Position numbers and translations under genes: made by a program. A stretch of 27,394 nt of DNA from Balamuthia mandrillaris (Eukaryota; Discosea; Longamoebia; Balamuthiidae), in the NCBI GenBank assembly GCA_031835245.1, contig JAVKOQ010000564.1:1-27394 (forward strand), given 5' to 3'. The notes below the pieces were generated by a model, which saw only the letters and a list, made by a program, of their open reading frames with translations, had not been told where the DNA came from and ran no database searches. Positions 1 to 7,790 of this stretch are shown piece by piece. How positions within the stretch are numbered: position 1 is the stretch's first letter; every line of letters starts with the position of its first letter.

Positions 1-251
1 GTGGTCCTCTTGGCTATAGTATCGTTATGGTGGTTGTCTTCTGAGATGGTAACGAACATGGCTTGATCGATAAAAGCCGTGGGATAGAGTTTCGGAGGAA
101 CAAAAGAAGAAGCCATTCCGTTGCTTTGCTGCTGAACAACAAACGGGTACAAAGAAGGAGGAGGAAAGGTTTTGGTTTGGTACTGTTGATTGACAGAAGA
201 CGGCGGGGAAGGATTAAAAGCGATGAAAGGAGTTCCAATAGTTGAAGCCAT
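1..251 (-). CDS. 5' part of an unrecognised Pro/Gln-rich protein (runs off the left edge)
   Basis: An open frame reads leftwards from ATG (249-251) to the window edge without a stop, about 83 codons. It begins MASTIGTPFIAFNPSPPSSV and continues with Pro-, Gln- and Ser-rich sequence containing LYP twice (SLYPF, KLYPT). No signal peptide, membrane segment or known domain is visible. The start is the first ATG after an AT-rich, T-tract-bearing stretch, and a TGTCGACA palindrome lies about 230 bases upstream, as for other genes here. The repeated LYP and the sensible composition favour a real coding exon, but an intron inside this stretch cannot be excluded. Function unknown. Confidence 0.55.
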   Translation of the reverse strand, partial: MASTIGTPFIAFNPSPPSSVNQQYQTKTFPPPSLYPFVVQQQSNGMASSFVPPKLYPTAFIDQAMFVTISEDNHHNDTIAKRT

Positions 252-677
252 GGTTTGTTTGTTTGTTTTTTTTTTTTCTTTTTGCCAAGTCCTCTCCGTC
301 GCCTTGTGTCAGTTCTTCTTTACAGCTTTTTTTTACCGTCGTTGTCTGTCTTGTTGCCCTCTTCGTATGTAATGCTCCTAGAACCCCGTTTTCGCTTCCT
401 AAATATGAGAAATTTGACCCAATTTTCGGTTTATTTGATACTCAAATTTCCGCTAATTACCTTACCTCGCTCTCCTGCCCATGTCGACACATCTCATGGC
501 TTCTCTGCTTCAGAGAAGACGTGAGAAAGCGAGAAGAGAGAGAAGGAAAAGAGAGAAGAAAGAGAAGGAAGAAGAAGAGTGGAGCAAAAAAACTGAAGTT
601 CTACAATAAAGTTAATTTTAGTTCAGCGACAACAGGGAACAGGCAAGTATTCCAAAGAAGGGGGACGGGCAACTTCT
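252..677. other. Intergenic region: promoter of the left-edge gene and 3' flank of ARPC1
   Basis: No gene seen. It holds T-tracts near 266-280, a TGTCGACA palindrome at 482-489, and a purine-rich GA/GAA stretch at about 525-590. A minus-strand AATAAA (431-436) lies about 240 bases past the ARPC1 stop and is a possible but distant poly(A) signal. Open frames here on the plus strand are low-complexity. Confidence 0.6.
482..489. promoter_or_regulatory. TGTCGACA palindrome upstream of the left-edge gene
   Basis: Perfect 8-base palindrome, about 230 bases upstream of the ATG at 251 (-). One of a set of matching sites in front of genes in this window. A regulatory role is inferred from position only. 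Confidence 0.45.
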
Positions 678-2024
678 TTAGAAGCTGGCAGTGTTCCAGA
701 GGATGAGCTGGCCGTCGACGGCGGTGGTGGCAATCTCCGTGATCTTGCCGCTGGCAGACTTGGTGGGCTGCACGCAGTTGATGGCGTTCTGGTGCTTGGT
801 GTTGAGGACGGTGGCGTTGGAGGTGGTACCATAGTCGACCTTGCTCTGGAACATGTTCCTGGCGGCGGCGGTGGAAGAGGCGGCCTTCTTAGCGGCTCCA
901 CCGGCAGCTTCGTCCAGGTCCTTGACGTAATTCCAGCGGCCGCCTTGGTTCTGGAAGAGACTGATGTTGCAGTCATGACCGGAGGCTACCACGGCAGTCT
1001 CGCTGAGGAAGAGGATGGTCCTGAAGGGGAGGTTCGGAGTGGAGACCTTGCTGACCTGGCCAGAGGAGATGTCTACAAAGTTGATGGTGGAGTCGTGAGC
1101 CACGTAGCCGAGGGTGTTGCCAGAGGGGGTCCAGTCAACGGCGTGCACCCAACCGTTGGCGTTGTACTCAGCGAGGGGTTGGCCGAAGGGCAAGGCACGG
1201 CCGAAGGGGGAGTCCTGCGGGTTGGTGTCGACGTCGCGGACGTAGGCGGAGAAGACGCGGGCCTTGAAGTCAGAGGAGCCGGTGGCGATGAGGGTGCTGT
1301 TGGTTGGGTGCCAGGCGATGGAGAGCACGGTGGACTTGTGCTTCTTGATGTGCTTGGAGACCCACCAGTCGTTGTCCTCCTCAAAGTAGCAAACAGAGAC
1401 GCAACGAGCGCCGCTGGCGACAGCGAACTTTTGTTCTGCACGTTTTTGTTTAATTAGAAATAGAGGGCAAGAGAGAGGGGGGAGAGAAAGAGAGAACGAA
1501 CCACAAGGGCTCCACTTGACGTGAGTGGCAGCGCGGTTGATACGCAAAATTACAAGGGTGGGCTTCCACTTGCCGCCCTCAAAGGTCCACACGTAGGCGT
1601 TACGATCTTGGGAACAGGTCACAATTCGGTTGGACTTGGCAGCCCAGTCGATGCCAGTCACGGTTTGATCGTGCTAACAAAAATAAGAAAATCGTAGTGT
1701 AAAAAACATTAGAATTAGAATTGAAGCAGAAAAAAAATATCATGAATTGAGGGGGGAAAAAAGAACAAACCTCGGTCAAAACGCTGTCGGGGACCCACTC
1801 AGCGCCTTGCTTCTTGTAAATGTGAACCTCATTGTTATTGGGGCAGAAGGCAATCTCTGTAGTAAAAAAAAATAAATTAAAAATGAATGAATGATTTTGT
1901 TCATCGTTCAACGATGATTTTTGCTGTGGTTTGGGTTTTCAACAAGGAGTAAAAACGTACTCTGGCGGTCAGGGCTCCAGGCGTGACAAGTGATGCAGGT
2001 GGTGGCCAACTGGAAGGCGCTCAT
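678..2024 (-). CDS. ARPC1: Arp2/3 complex subunit 1 (ARPC1/p40), WD40 protein
   Basis: ARPC1 is the beta-propeller subunit of the seven-protein Arp2/3 complex that nucleates branched actin in the cytoplasm. Four exons: 2024-1961, 1856-1771, 1673-1502, 1435-678 (phases agree), giving 359 residues against about 370 in animals. Family signatures run in order: [149 protein letters not shown], and a last WD repeat ending [13 protein letters not shown]. The Ala/Lys-rich linker before the last repeat is divergent, as in other ARPC1 proteins. The coding sequence is richer in G+C than its introns, suggesting high expression. The start is fixed by [16 protein letters not shown], which matches the family N-terminus. 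Confidence 0.97.
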
Positions 2025-2131
2025 TGTGTTAATCTCTCTCTACTCTTTTACGTTGAGGAAAAAAAAATTTATCGCAACGAAAAATGAAATAAAAAAAATT
2101 GAAACCCAAAAAAAAATAATAAAGATGAGCG

Positions 2132-2156
2132 TGACGTCAGTGAGCTGCCTGATTGG
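2132..2156 (-). promoter_or_regulatory. ARPC1 promoter elements: CRE-like palindrome and CCAAT box
   Basis: TGACGTCA (a CRE/ATF-type palindrome) lies at 2132-2139. A CCAAT box, read on the minus strand, lies at about 2152-2156. They are roughly 110-130 bases upstream of the ARPC1 start. The TGTCGACA at 2185-2192 is about 160 bases upstream. Confidence 0.45.
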
Positions 2157-2175
2157 CTGACCATAAACTCCGGGG

Positions 2176-2181
2176 TTTATT
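2176..2181 (-). terminator. Poly(A) signal overlapping the stop of the coiled-coil gene
   Basis: On the minus strand the stop codon TAA (2182-2180) runs straight into AATAAA, so the canonical signal overlaps the stop codon. If used, the 3' UTR would be extremely short and would lie within the ARPC1 promoter. Confidence 0.35.
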
Positions 2182-4023
2182 ATTTGTCGACATAGACAAG
2201 AGCATGGACATGAGCATCGTCTCTCGTCTCTCTCTCGTCTCTCTCTCTCTCTCTCTCTTTTGTCTCGTCTCTCGTGTCTTCAATGGAGCTTCCGCCGAAC
2301 AACGTAAAAGGACTCAATGTTTTGGGGTCCGAGTGAGGGGAGTGCCGTTCGCGGAGGGAGTTGTTCCTCTTGCTATTCGTTGAACGGAAGGAGAGGACCG
2401 AGAACGACCGCGAATGGTATGGTCGCCTCCTTTGGAAAGGGCTGCTGCTTTCCACAGTGCGTCTGACTGCGCTGCTTCGTGTGATTGGAGTGGTACTCAC
2501 CCCAGAAGAAGAGGAAGATAGAGGAGAGGAAGGAACGGAGCGTCGATGTTGAGCAGAGGGCGGAGCCGGAGAAGAAGTAGCCGAACGTGAGGGACGGACA
2601 AACTCGCTAAGAGCGGAGCGAGGAGGTCGTATGTCGGCCACCAAGGCTTTCCTCTGAGCCAGCTCTGCAGACTTGTGTTGCTGATGGAGTTGCTTCTGCA
2701 AGGACTCGTTCTCGAGCCGCGTTTGCTCCAGCTTCTTCCGTAGCTTCTCCACCTCTGCTTTTCGTTTTTTGTTGATGAGCTCTATCTGAAACTGGTACTC
2801 GTTGCTTTGCTCCTTCAGCTTACGATCAAAGCTTCGTTTGTGAGCGCTTATTTCCTCTCGTAGCTTCTTCATGTGCGTGACTAGCTCCTCTCTCTCCTCG
2901 TCACTCAACGAACGGCCCTTGCGAGAGCCTTTGTTGTTATCCTCTCCTTCTCCTTGCGTTGACGCCACGTTGCGAATGGCGTCCTGCAGCTGACTTTGCA
3001 TCTCCATGTAGAGTTGCACTTGCATGTTCTGATTGCGAAGGTTCTGCTGCTCCAGCAGTTCGATCTTCTCAGCCACAAAGAAGAGCTGTGTTTTGTATCT
3101 ATGCGCGGCGTGCTGCAGGCCTACGTTCTCATTCCAAAGGAAGGCAAAGGCTGCCTCTAGCTCTTGCAGCCGTTCCTGTTGTTGTTGGATGACATACTCC
3201 TTTGCCAGTCGGACTTCATCGATTTCTAACAGATAGTTTCCTCCGTAAAGCGACAAAAGTTCTTGTCCAGCGTCTCTTTCTCCTTCTCCTCTTCCATCTC
3301 CTAGTGGTTGCGTTGGTTGTTCTTGTTCTTGATGGCTCGTTACGGACAAGTATCGCAGCACTTTCTGTCTGTGTTCTTCCTTCGCTCGGCGCCCTCCAAA
3401 GTCAAACGCGCTTTCCGCCAAGCTAACCAGCTCCATCGATCCGTCTTGGTGCGGCTCTTTCCTCCTCTTCTTCTCGCTCGTGTCCTCATCCTCAAAGTGG
3501 ACTTCTTTTGTCGTGGGCACAGCCTCGCATTCCACCACCACCGATTGCAACAAAGCCTCTTTTGTTTTTTCCCCAAGATGTGAGCACACCCTATGGAACA
3601 AAGCAGAAAAAAAAAAAAGGAAGAGAGAGAGAGCATGGAGGGGTAAAAAAAAGGGGTACCGCTTCGTTTTGCCTGATGCAACAGTTCAGCGAGCTCTGAC
3701 CGTAACAACAGATGAAAATCGTTTATCGTCGTTTCCACATCATTCTGAGTTGTTGTTTTTTGTTTCATAGATGTGAAAATAAAACAAAAGAAAGCAAGCA
3801 AGGATCAGCTGCCAAGAAGAAAAGCAAAAGGTACGAAAACAAAAAAAAAATTGTAACTAACCTTCTCTTCGTCTTCGTCAACTTCTTGCGATTGCGATTG
3901 GCTGCATCGTTTTTGCTCCACCGCTTTGAGTGCCTGATGCAATGCCTCCAGCTGTCTCGCCATCGTGCGCAGCGTTTGGTGCGTCCCCGTCAACACCGAC
4001 AACCCCGCTCCCTCCGTCTTCAT
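2180..4023 (-). CDS. Coiled-coil protein with Ser/Arg-rich tail, unrecognised
   Basis: Three exons can be joined in phase: 4023-3862, 3744-3660, 3558-2180, giving about 541 residues. The N-terminus (MKTEGAGLSVLTGTHQTLRT) runs into a short helix rich in Leu, Gln and Glu. The centre is a long heptad-like coiled coil: LLEIDEVRLAKEYVIQQQQE, then VAEKIELLEQQNLRNQN, then KKLREEISAHKRSFDRKLKE, then KAEVEKLRKKLEQTRLENES. The last 170 residues are basic and Ser/Pro-rich (RPSRSATSSPAPPSAQHRRS), of the type often phosphorylated or bound to microtubules. The final Arg/Glu stretch is encoded by a CT microsatellite. No enzymatic domain is visible. A scaffold or cytoskeletal role is an inference from composition only. 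The first-exon ATG is preceded by a TGTCGAC-type site 70 bases upstream. The acceptor of exon 3 was chosen to keep phase and is less certain. Confidence 0.75.
2185..2192. promoter_or_regulatory. TGTCGACA palindrome upstream of ARPC1
   Basis: Perfect palindrome, about 160 bases upstream of the ARPC1 ATG. It overlaps the last codons (Val-Asp) of the neighbouring coiled-coil gene, so it sits in a compact head-to-tail junction. Confidence 0.45.
2218..2266 (+). repeat. CT microsatellite in the coding end of the coiled-coil gene
   Basis: Imperfect (CT)n with CTCGT interruptions. Read on the minus strand it encodes alternating Arg/Glu/Asp (KERERERDERETRDD) near the C-terminus, so repeat-length change would alter the protein. 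Confidence 0.7.
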
Positions 4024-4092
4024 CCTTTCTTTCTTCTTCGAGAAAAACAAACACAGGCAATTTTTGTCTATTTCGCAAGAGACGTTACGCCA

Positions 4093-4100
4093 TGTCGACG
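4093..4100 (-). promoter_or_regulatory. CGTCGACA (minus strand) upstream of the coiled-coil gene
   Basis: Reads TGTCGACG on plus and CGTCGACA on minus, about 70 bases upstream of the ATG at 4023. It differs at one base from the TGTCGACA palindrome and is identical to the sites at 11256 and 15814. Confidence 0.35.
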
Positions 4101-4126
4101 CAAAATCCAGCAACATTTGCCGAGTC

Positions 4127-4883
4127 TCACAAAGAATAGGGCGCCCCTTCCATTTGTAACAGGGACAGCGGATGGAGGGCGGGGCTTCCTTCCAGCTCGT
4201 CGAGAAGAGCGAGCATGTCCGGGGTCATTCCGGGCAGCTGCTCCATTTCCTCTTTGGTGCACCAGCGAAGGACAGGACCGTCGTCTCCGCCTTGCGGCTG
4301 CGCTTTCTCCTCCAGCTTTGCCTCGTCCGTTTGGGTCATCAACGTGGCCACAAAGATACCGGTCACTTGCCCCGTTGTCCCATTCCTTTGCGTGGTGGGT
4401 GGGATGTGTTCTGTGCATCACAACAAAAAAGAAATGGGAGAAGAGGAGGATGAGTTGAGGAGAGAGATGAGCAGACAAATAAAAAGCGGAGAACAAGAGC
4501 CAACAGCCATGAAAGAAGATGCCGGAAAGAGGGGAGAGAGAGAGAGTGAAGATTGAAGATGGAAGGAAGAAAAAAAAAAAAAGAGGGACTCATAGAGATC
4601 TGCGTCATCCATTCCGAGGTGAAACGTTCCTTGCGGACATTACAAACCCCTGTGGATCAGGATCGCCCGGCGGTGAACCGAGGCATTCGATCTCCTTCTG
4701 TTTTTTTCCTTGTCATCCTCACTGATTGGAAAACCATGCTCGCCTTCCGCTATTTAAAAAATCTGGCGGGATCTCTACATTCCCATTATGGGTATAGATC
4801 AAATTTGTGCGGACACATTCCGATCATTTCTGGAATGCCAGGCAATTTCCCAAAGAAAAGAAAGAAAGAAAGCATGGACGAGC

Positions 4884-4919
<36 letters not shown>

Positions 4920-6209
4920 TAGAAAGAAAGAAGAGAAAGAAAGAGAGAAGGAAGAGGGCGTGGCGGACGTACCGATGCGAAGGAGTCCTTCCACTTGCAA
5001 GACGATTCCAAAGCGGGTGAACAGGATTCCTCGAGCCGCGTTGTGGAAGGTTCGTGGCTTTTCCATGTAGGCGGAGGGTATGGCCCATTCGGCAGAGGGG
5101 CTCTCCTTTGTGCTAGCCTCCAACAGACCCTTCCTCACAGCGAGGTACCGGCCTTTGTGGTCCTTCACCGCCACCACGGTCCTGTACCTGAGGTTGGTCA
5201 GCACCGCCGCATGAGACACCATCGCGCTGTCCTTTCCTTGGATGACGCTCATGGGGTGCACCGGCGCTCCTTGGTACGCCCATTTGAAGATTTCCACCAC
5301 CTCTATGCTTGTCGCTCAACCCCAAGCACAGACATAAAAGTAGGCAAGAGCAGAAGAAGTGTAACATACCGGTACTACGCAACCTCTTTGCCTCCAACTC
5401 GGGGATAGTAAGCCTGTTTGCTCGTAGCATGAAAAAAAAACTGGTCGATCTGATCTGGGGAGGAGGGAATCGACGAACCATTTCGCCTCGATGACTTCTT
5501 CGTCTGGGATGCTTTTGGGGGGAGTATCGTCCGCGGCGTGCGCTTGGAAGATGACCCGCATGCGACAGTTCCTGAGTCCTGGCGTGTGTTCAATCCTTTT
5601 TATCAAACCCGTCTTTCAACTGGAGGAACAAGAAGAAGAACAAGAACAACAAGAAGAAGCACAAGGAAGAAGAAGAAGAAGAAGAAGAACAAGAAGATGA
5701 AGAAGAAGAAGAAGAAGAAGAAGAAGAAGAAGAAGAAGAACAAGAAGAAGAAGCAAGAAGAAGAAGAAGAAGAAGAAGAAGAAGAAGAAGAAGAAGAAGA
5801 AGAAGAAGAAGAAGAACAAGAACAAGAACAAGAAGGTGGAACCACCTCAAGACACCATCAAGTATGACCGGCACTCCAGCCTCTTCCAAAGCTTCTCTAA
5901 CAGCGCCAGTAGCAAAGCTTTCGCCATAGTCAACCCTTTTTTTTTTTTAAAAAAGTTGTTTAACCAAGCCAAGAGGATCAGCAGGCCATCTTTAACAACA
6001 AAAGAAAAAGGTTTTGGTGGGAAGTTCCTCCCCAACCTTCCTGCTGGGAAGTACCAGCCGTCGTGCTCGTGGTTGCACAAGAACAGGTCGTCCTCCTTGC
6101 GCACCACCACCAAAGCGATGAGCACCGTGGGAAAGCTGGGCGCTGCCTCCTTGCCGTCCTGCCATTTGCCTTCCTCTTGCGCGACGTTGCTGCGGCTCTT
6201 CTGTTCCAT
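4127..6209 (-). CDS. Tandem Nudix protein: active-type Nudix domain plus pseudo-Nudix domain
   Basis: Nudix enzymes hydrolyse nucleoside diphosphates linked to another group. Six exons fit: 6209-6037, 5935-5846, 5595-5370, 5302-4973, 4697-4679, 4385-4127; about 365 residues. Domain 1 (from FPTVLIALVVVRKEDDLF) has a complete Nudix box across an intron: GRVDYGESFATGAVREALEE then AGV, matching Gx5Ex7REUxEExGU, followed by VLRIEHTPG and RMRVIFQAH. Domain 2 (from RYRTVVAVKDHKGRYLAVRK) keeps the exact spacing of the box but replaces every catalytic residue: the Gly by Ala, the first Glu by Arg, and REUxEE by GILFTR. Each domain ends in a similar motif (GAPVHPMSVIQGK; GSPALHPLSLLQMEG). The phase of exon 3 is off by one: either a homopolymer count at 5432-5440 is wrong or a 41-base intron lies inside. 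Substrate unknown; domain 2 is probably structural or regulatory. An additional upstream exon is possible. Confidence 0.82.
4880..4946 (+). repeat. GA microsatellite in an intron of the Nudix gene
   Basis: (GA)n with GAAA interruptions in the intron between exons 4 and 5; on the sense (minus) strand it is (CT)n. Confidence 0.85.
5626..5834 (+). repeat. Long GAA triplet repeat in a Nudix-gene intron
   Basis: About 200 bases of GAA/CAA-type triplets, nearly pure GAA from about 5659 to 5814, fill the intron between exons 2 and 3, which splits the protein just after the Nudix box. The sense strand is (TTC)n, directly upstream of the acceptor. Apparent open frames here (poly-Lys, poly-Glu, poly-Leu) are repeat artefacts. 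Confidence 0.9.
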
Positions 6210-6535
6210 GTTTTGTTTTTGCTTGTTCGTTGGTCCTTCTTCCTTCTTCCTTCTTCCTCCTCTCTTCAGTTGCAAAAGGACCTTGCTTGAAGGCCACACC
6301 ACGCGATAACGAAAGAAGAAGACCGAAGAAAGAAGAAGACTTCTCTCTTCCCGTGAAAACATGTTTTTATTTGAATAAGCACACCATGCCCACCTCCCAT
6401 CCCTCTTTCAACGAAACAAGAACAGCAGGCCATCACGTTCATCATCACCATTGCCAGCAGCGGCAAGCATCGAAAAAGATATTATGAGCGATGCTTCCTC
6501 CTCCTCCTCTTCTTCTTGTTCTTCTTCGTTCTCTC
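6210..6535. other. Intergenic: 3' flank of the 6536-7579 gene and promoter of the Nudix gene
   Basis: A minus-strand AATAAA at 6366-6371 lies about 165 bases past the stop of the upstream gene and is its likely poly(A) signal. The remaining part (6210-6360) is pyrimidine/purine-rich and serves as 5' flank of the Nudix gene. No TGTCGACA-type site was found here. Confidence 0.5.
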
Positions 6536-7579
6536 CTAGCTTCCGCTGCTGCTGCCACCACCCTCTTCTTGCTGCTGCTGCTCTTCCTTCTCCGTTCCTT
6601 TGCCACCGCCACCGTTCGTTTCCTCTTTGGCCTGGCCTCCTTCCTCCTCCTCCTCCTCCCAGACCCTCTCCCCCCGCAGCAGCGCCACCAGCACCAGCTC
6701 GTGCCCAAAGGGCCGGCGCGGGTCCTCCAGGCATTCCCTCAGGGACATGCCCTCCGCCTCAAAGTCAAAGCCATCGTAGCCGAGGATCTGCACGTTGTAG
6801 CCATCCTCCAGCAGGCCCTGCAGCTGCCGGAAGGCCTGGGTCCGGACCACCAGCTTGGCGTACTCGGGGCAGTAGACGGCCTTCCTGGCGGGCACGTAGC
6901 CCAACCGCCGGCCCTTCCAAAAGGAGTAGAGGGGAGCGTTGCGGTTGGGGCTGTCCTTGGGGCCTTTCCTGACCCAGCGATGGGCTTTCCGGTCCGCCCA
7001 ACCCGCCTTGCGACGGGCGAACCACGAGGGCAAGGGATCCCCTGTCCTGCCGTCCACCTCGCCCGGCCACACCTTGGAGAACTGCCACAGGTTCTCCACG
7101 TTGGTGGCCCGCAGCCGTTCCTGCTCAAAGACGTAGTCCACGGGGCCGAGCTTCATGGGGGAGAGCTGGTCGTAAGGCCGTCTGGAACCGCTGCACACGC
7201 TGATGTTCATGAAGCCCTCCTTGTTGGGCCACCGTTTGTCCACGTGCTTGGGAGCACGGTAGTGGGGCTGTTTGTTGCAGCTCACGCGACCCCTTCGGTT
7301 GGCCGTTTTGTTGGCCGCACAGGCCCGTTCCACGCTTTCCTTGTGCAGTTTGGCTCGCTCTCGAAGTGCTCTGGCCCTTTCTTTCTCTTCACCACTCCTC
7401 CCTGTTTGTTTCGTTTTACTCTTACGTTTCTTCTTCTTTCTCGGCTTTGCTTCTTGTTCTTCTTCTTCATCTTCATCTACTTCCTCCTCTTCTTGTTCTT
7501 CTTCGTTTTCTTTCAAAGACCATTCCGCCTCCTCTTCCTCTTCCCTCTCCTTTCTTTTGCTTGCCTTCCTCATCAGCAT
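6536..7579 (-). CDS. Uncharacterised conserved protein with basic, acidic-tract N-terminus
   Basis: Single exon, 347 residues from ATG at 7579-7577 (a second Met follows two codons later). Residues 1-80 are alternating acidic runs and a Lys/Arg block (KPRKKKKRKSKTKQ) that looks like a nuclear localisation signal. The core (about 110-300) is compact and clearly not low-complexity: GFMNISVCSGS, LSPMKLGPVDYVFE, NVENLWQFSKVWPGEVDG, LPSWFARRKAGWADRKAHRW, PLYSFWKGRRLGYVPARKAV, YCPEYAKLVVRTQAFRQL, GYNVQILGYDGFDFE, RPFGHELVLVALLRGE. The tail is Gly/Gln/Glu-rich. From memory the core resembles unnamed proteins of protists, phages and large DNA viruses that share a VEN-WQ-K, AR-Y-P-Y and D-G-D pattern. 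I could not verify this and give no function. A TGTCGACA lies about 140 bases upstream. The core is G+C-rich compared with its flanks. Confidence 0.85.
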   Translation of the reverse strand: MLMRKASKRKEREEEEEAEWSLKENEEEQEEEEVDEDEEEEQEAKPRKKKKRKSKTKQTGRSGEEKERARALRERAKLHKESVERACAANKTANRRGRVSCNKQPHYRAPKHVDKRWPNKEGFMNISVCSGSRRPYDQLSPMKLGPVDYVFEQERLRATNVENLWQFSKVWPGEVDGRTGDPLPSWFARRKAGWADRKAHRWVRKGPKDSPNRNAPLYSFWKGRRLGYVPARKAVYCPEYAKLVVRTQAFRQLQGLLEDGYNVQILGYDGFDFEAEGMSLRECLEDPRRPFGHELVLVALLRGERVWEEEEEEGGQAKEETNGGGGKGTEKEEQQQQEEGGGSSSGS

Positions 7580-7720
7580 CAAGCTTGTGTTTCAACTGGC
7601 CAGCCTACGAAGAGAGAAGTGGAGAGGAAGAAAGAAGAAGAACCTCTCATTCTTTTTGTTCCTTTCTATAACGAGAGTTTTCCTGGAATAGTTTTTTGTT
7701 TTGTGCGCTATATTGATTTT

Positions 7721-7728
7721 TGTCGACA
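7721..7728. promoter_or_regulatory. TGTCGACA palindrome upstream of the 6536-7579 gene
   Basis: Perfect palindrome in the 211-base spacer between the stop of the PheRS gene (7791) and the ATG at 7579, about 140 bases upstream of that ATG. Confidence 0.45.
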
Positions 7729-7790
7729 TGCATTACCAAAGATAAACAAACGTGGAAGAAAAAGTTTGGCTTCTTCAAAAGATAACGGGC

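Noticed and set aside
1226-1233. TGTCGACG inside ARPC1
   Set aside because: It lies in a conserved coding exon, far from a start, so it is not counted with the promoter sites; other GTCGAC sites at 713, 832, 12612 and 20672 were left out for similar reasons.
792-1457. 221-codon Gly/Val-rich open frame on plus
   Set aside because: Antisense to the ARPC1 main exon; composition is that of a G+C-rich shadow frame.
3712-4458. 248-codon plus-strand frame, and similar plus frames over 3000-3700
   Set aside because: They run across the exons and introns of minus-strand genes with clear splice phases and show no motif.
5538-5889. Poly-Lys, poly-Glu, poly-Leu and poly-Phe frames
   Set aside because: Translations of the GAA repeat in a Nudix intron.
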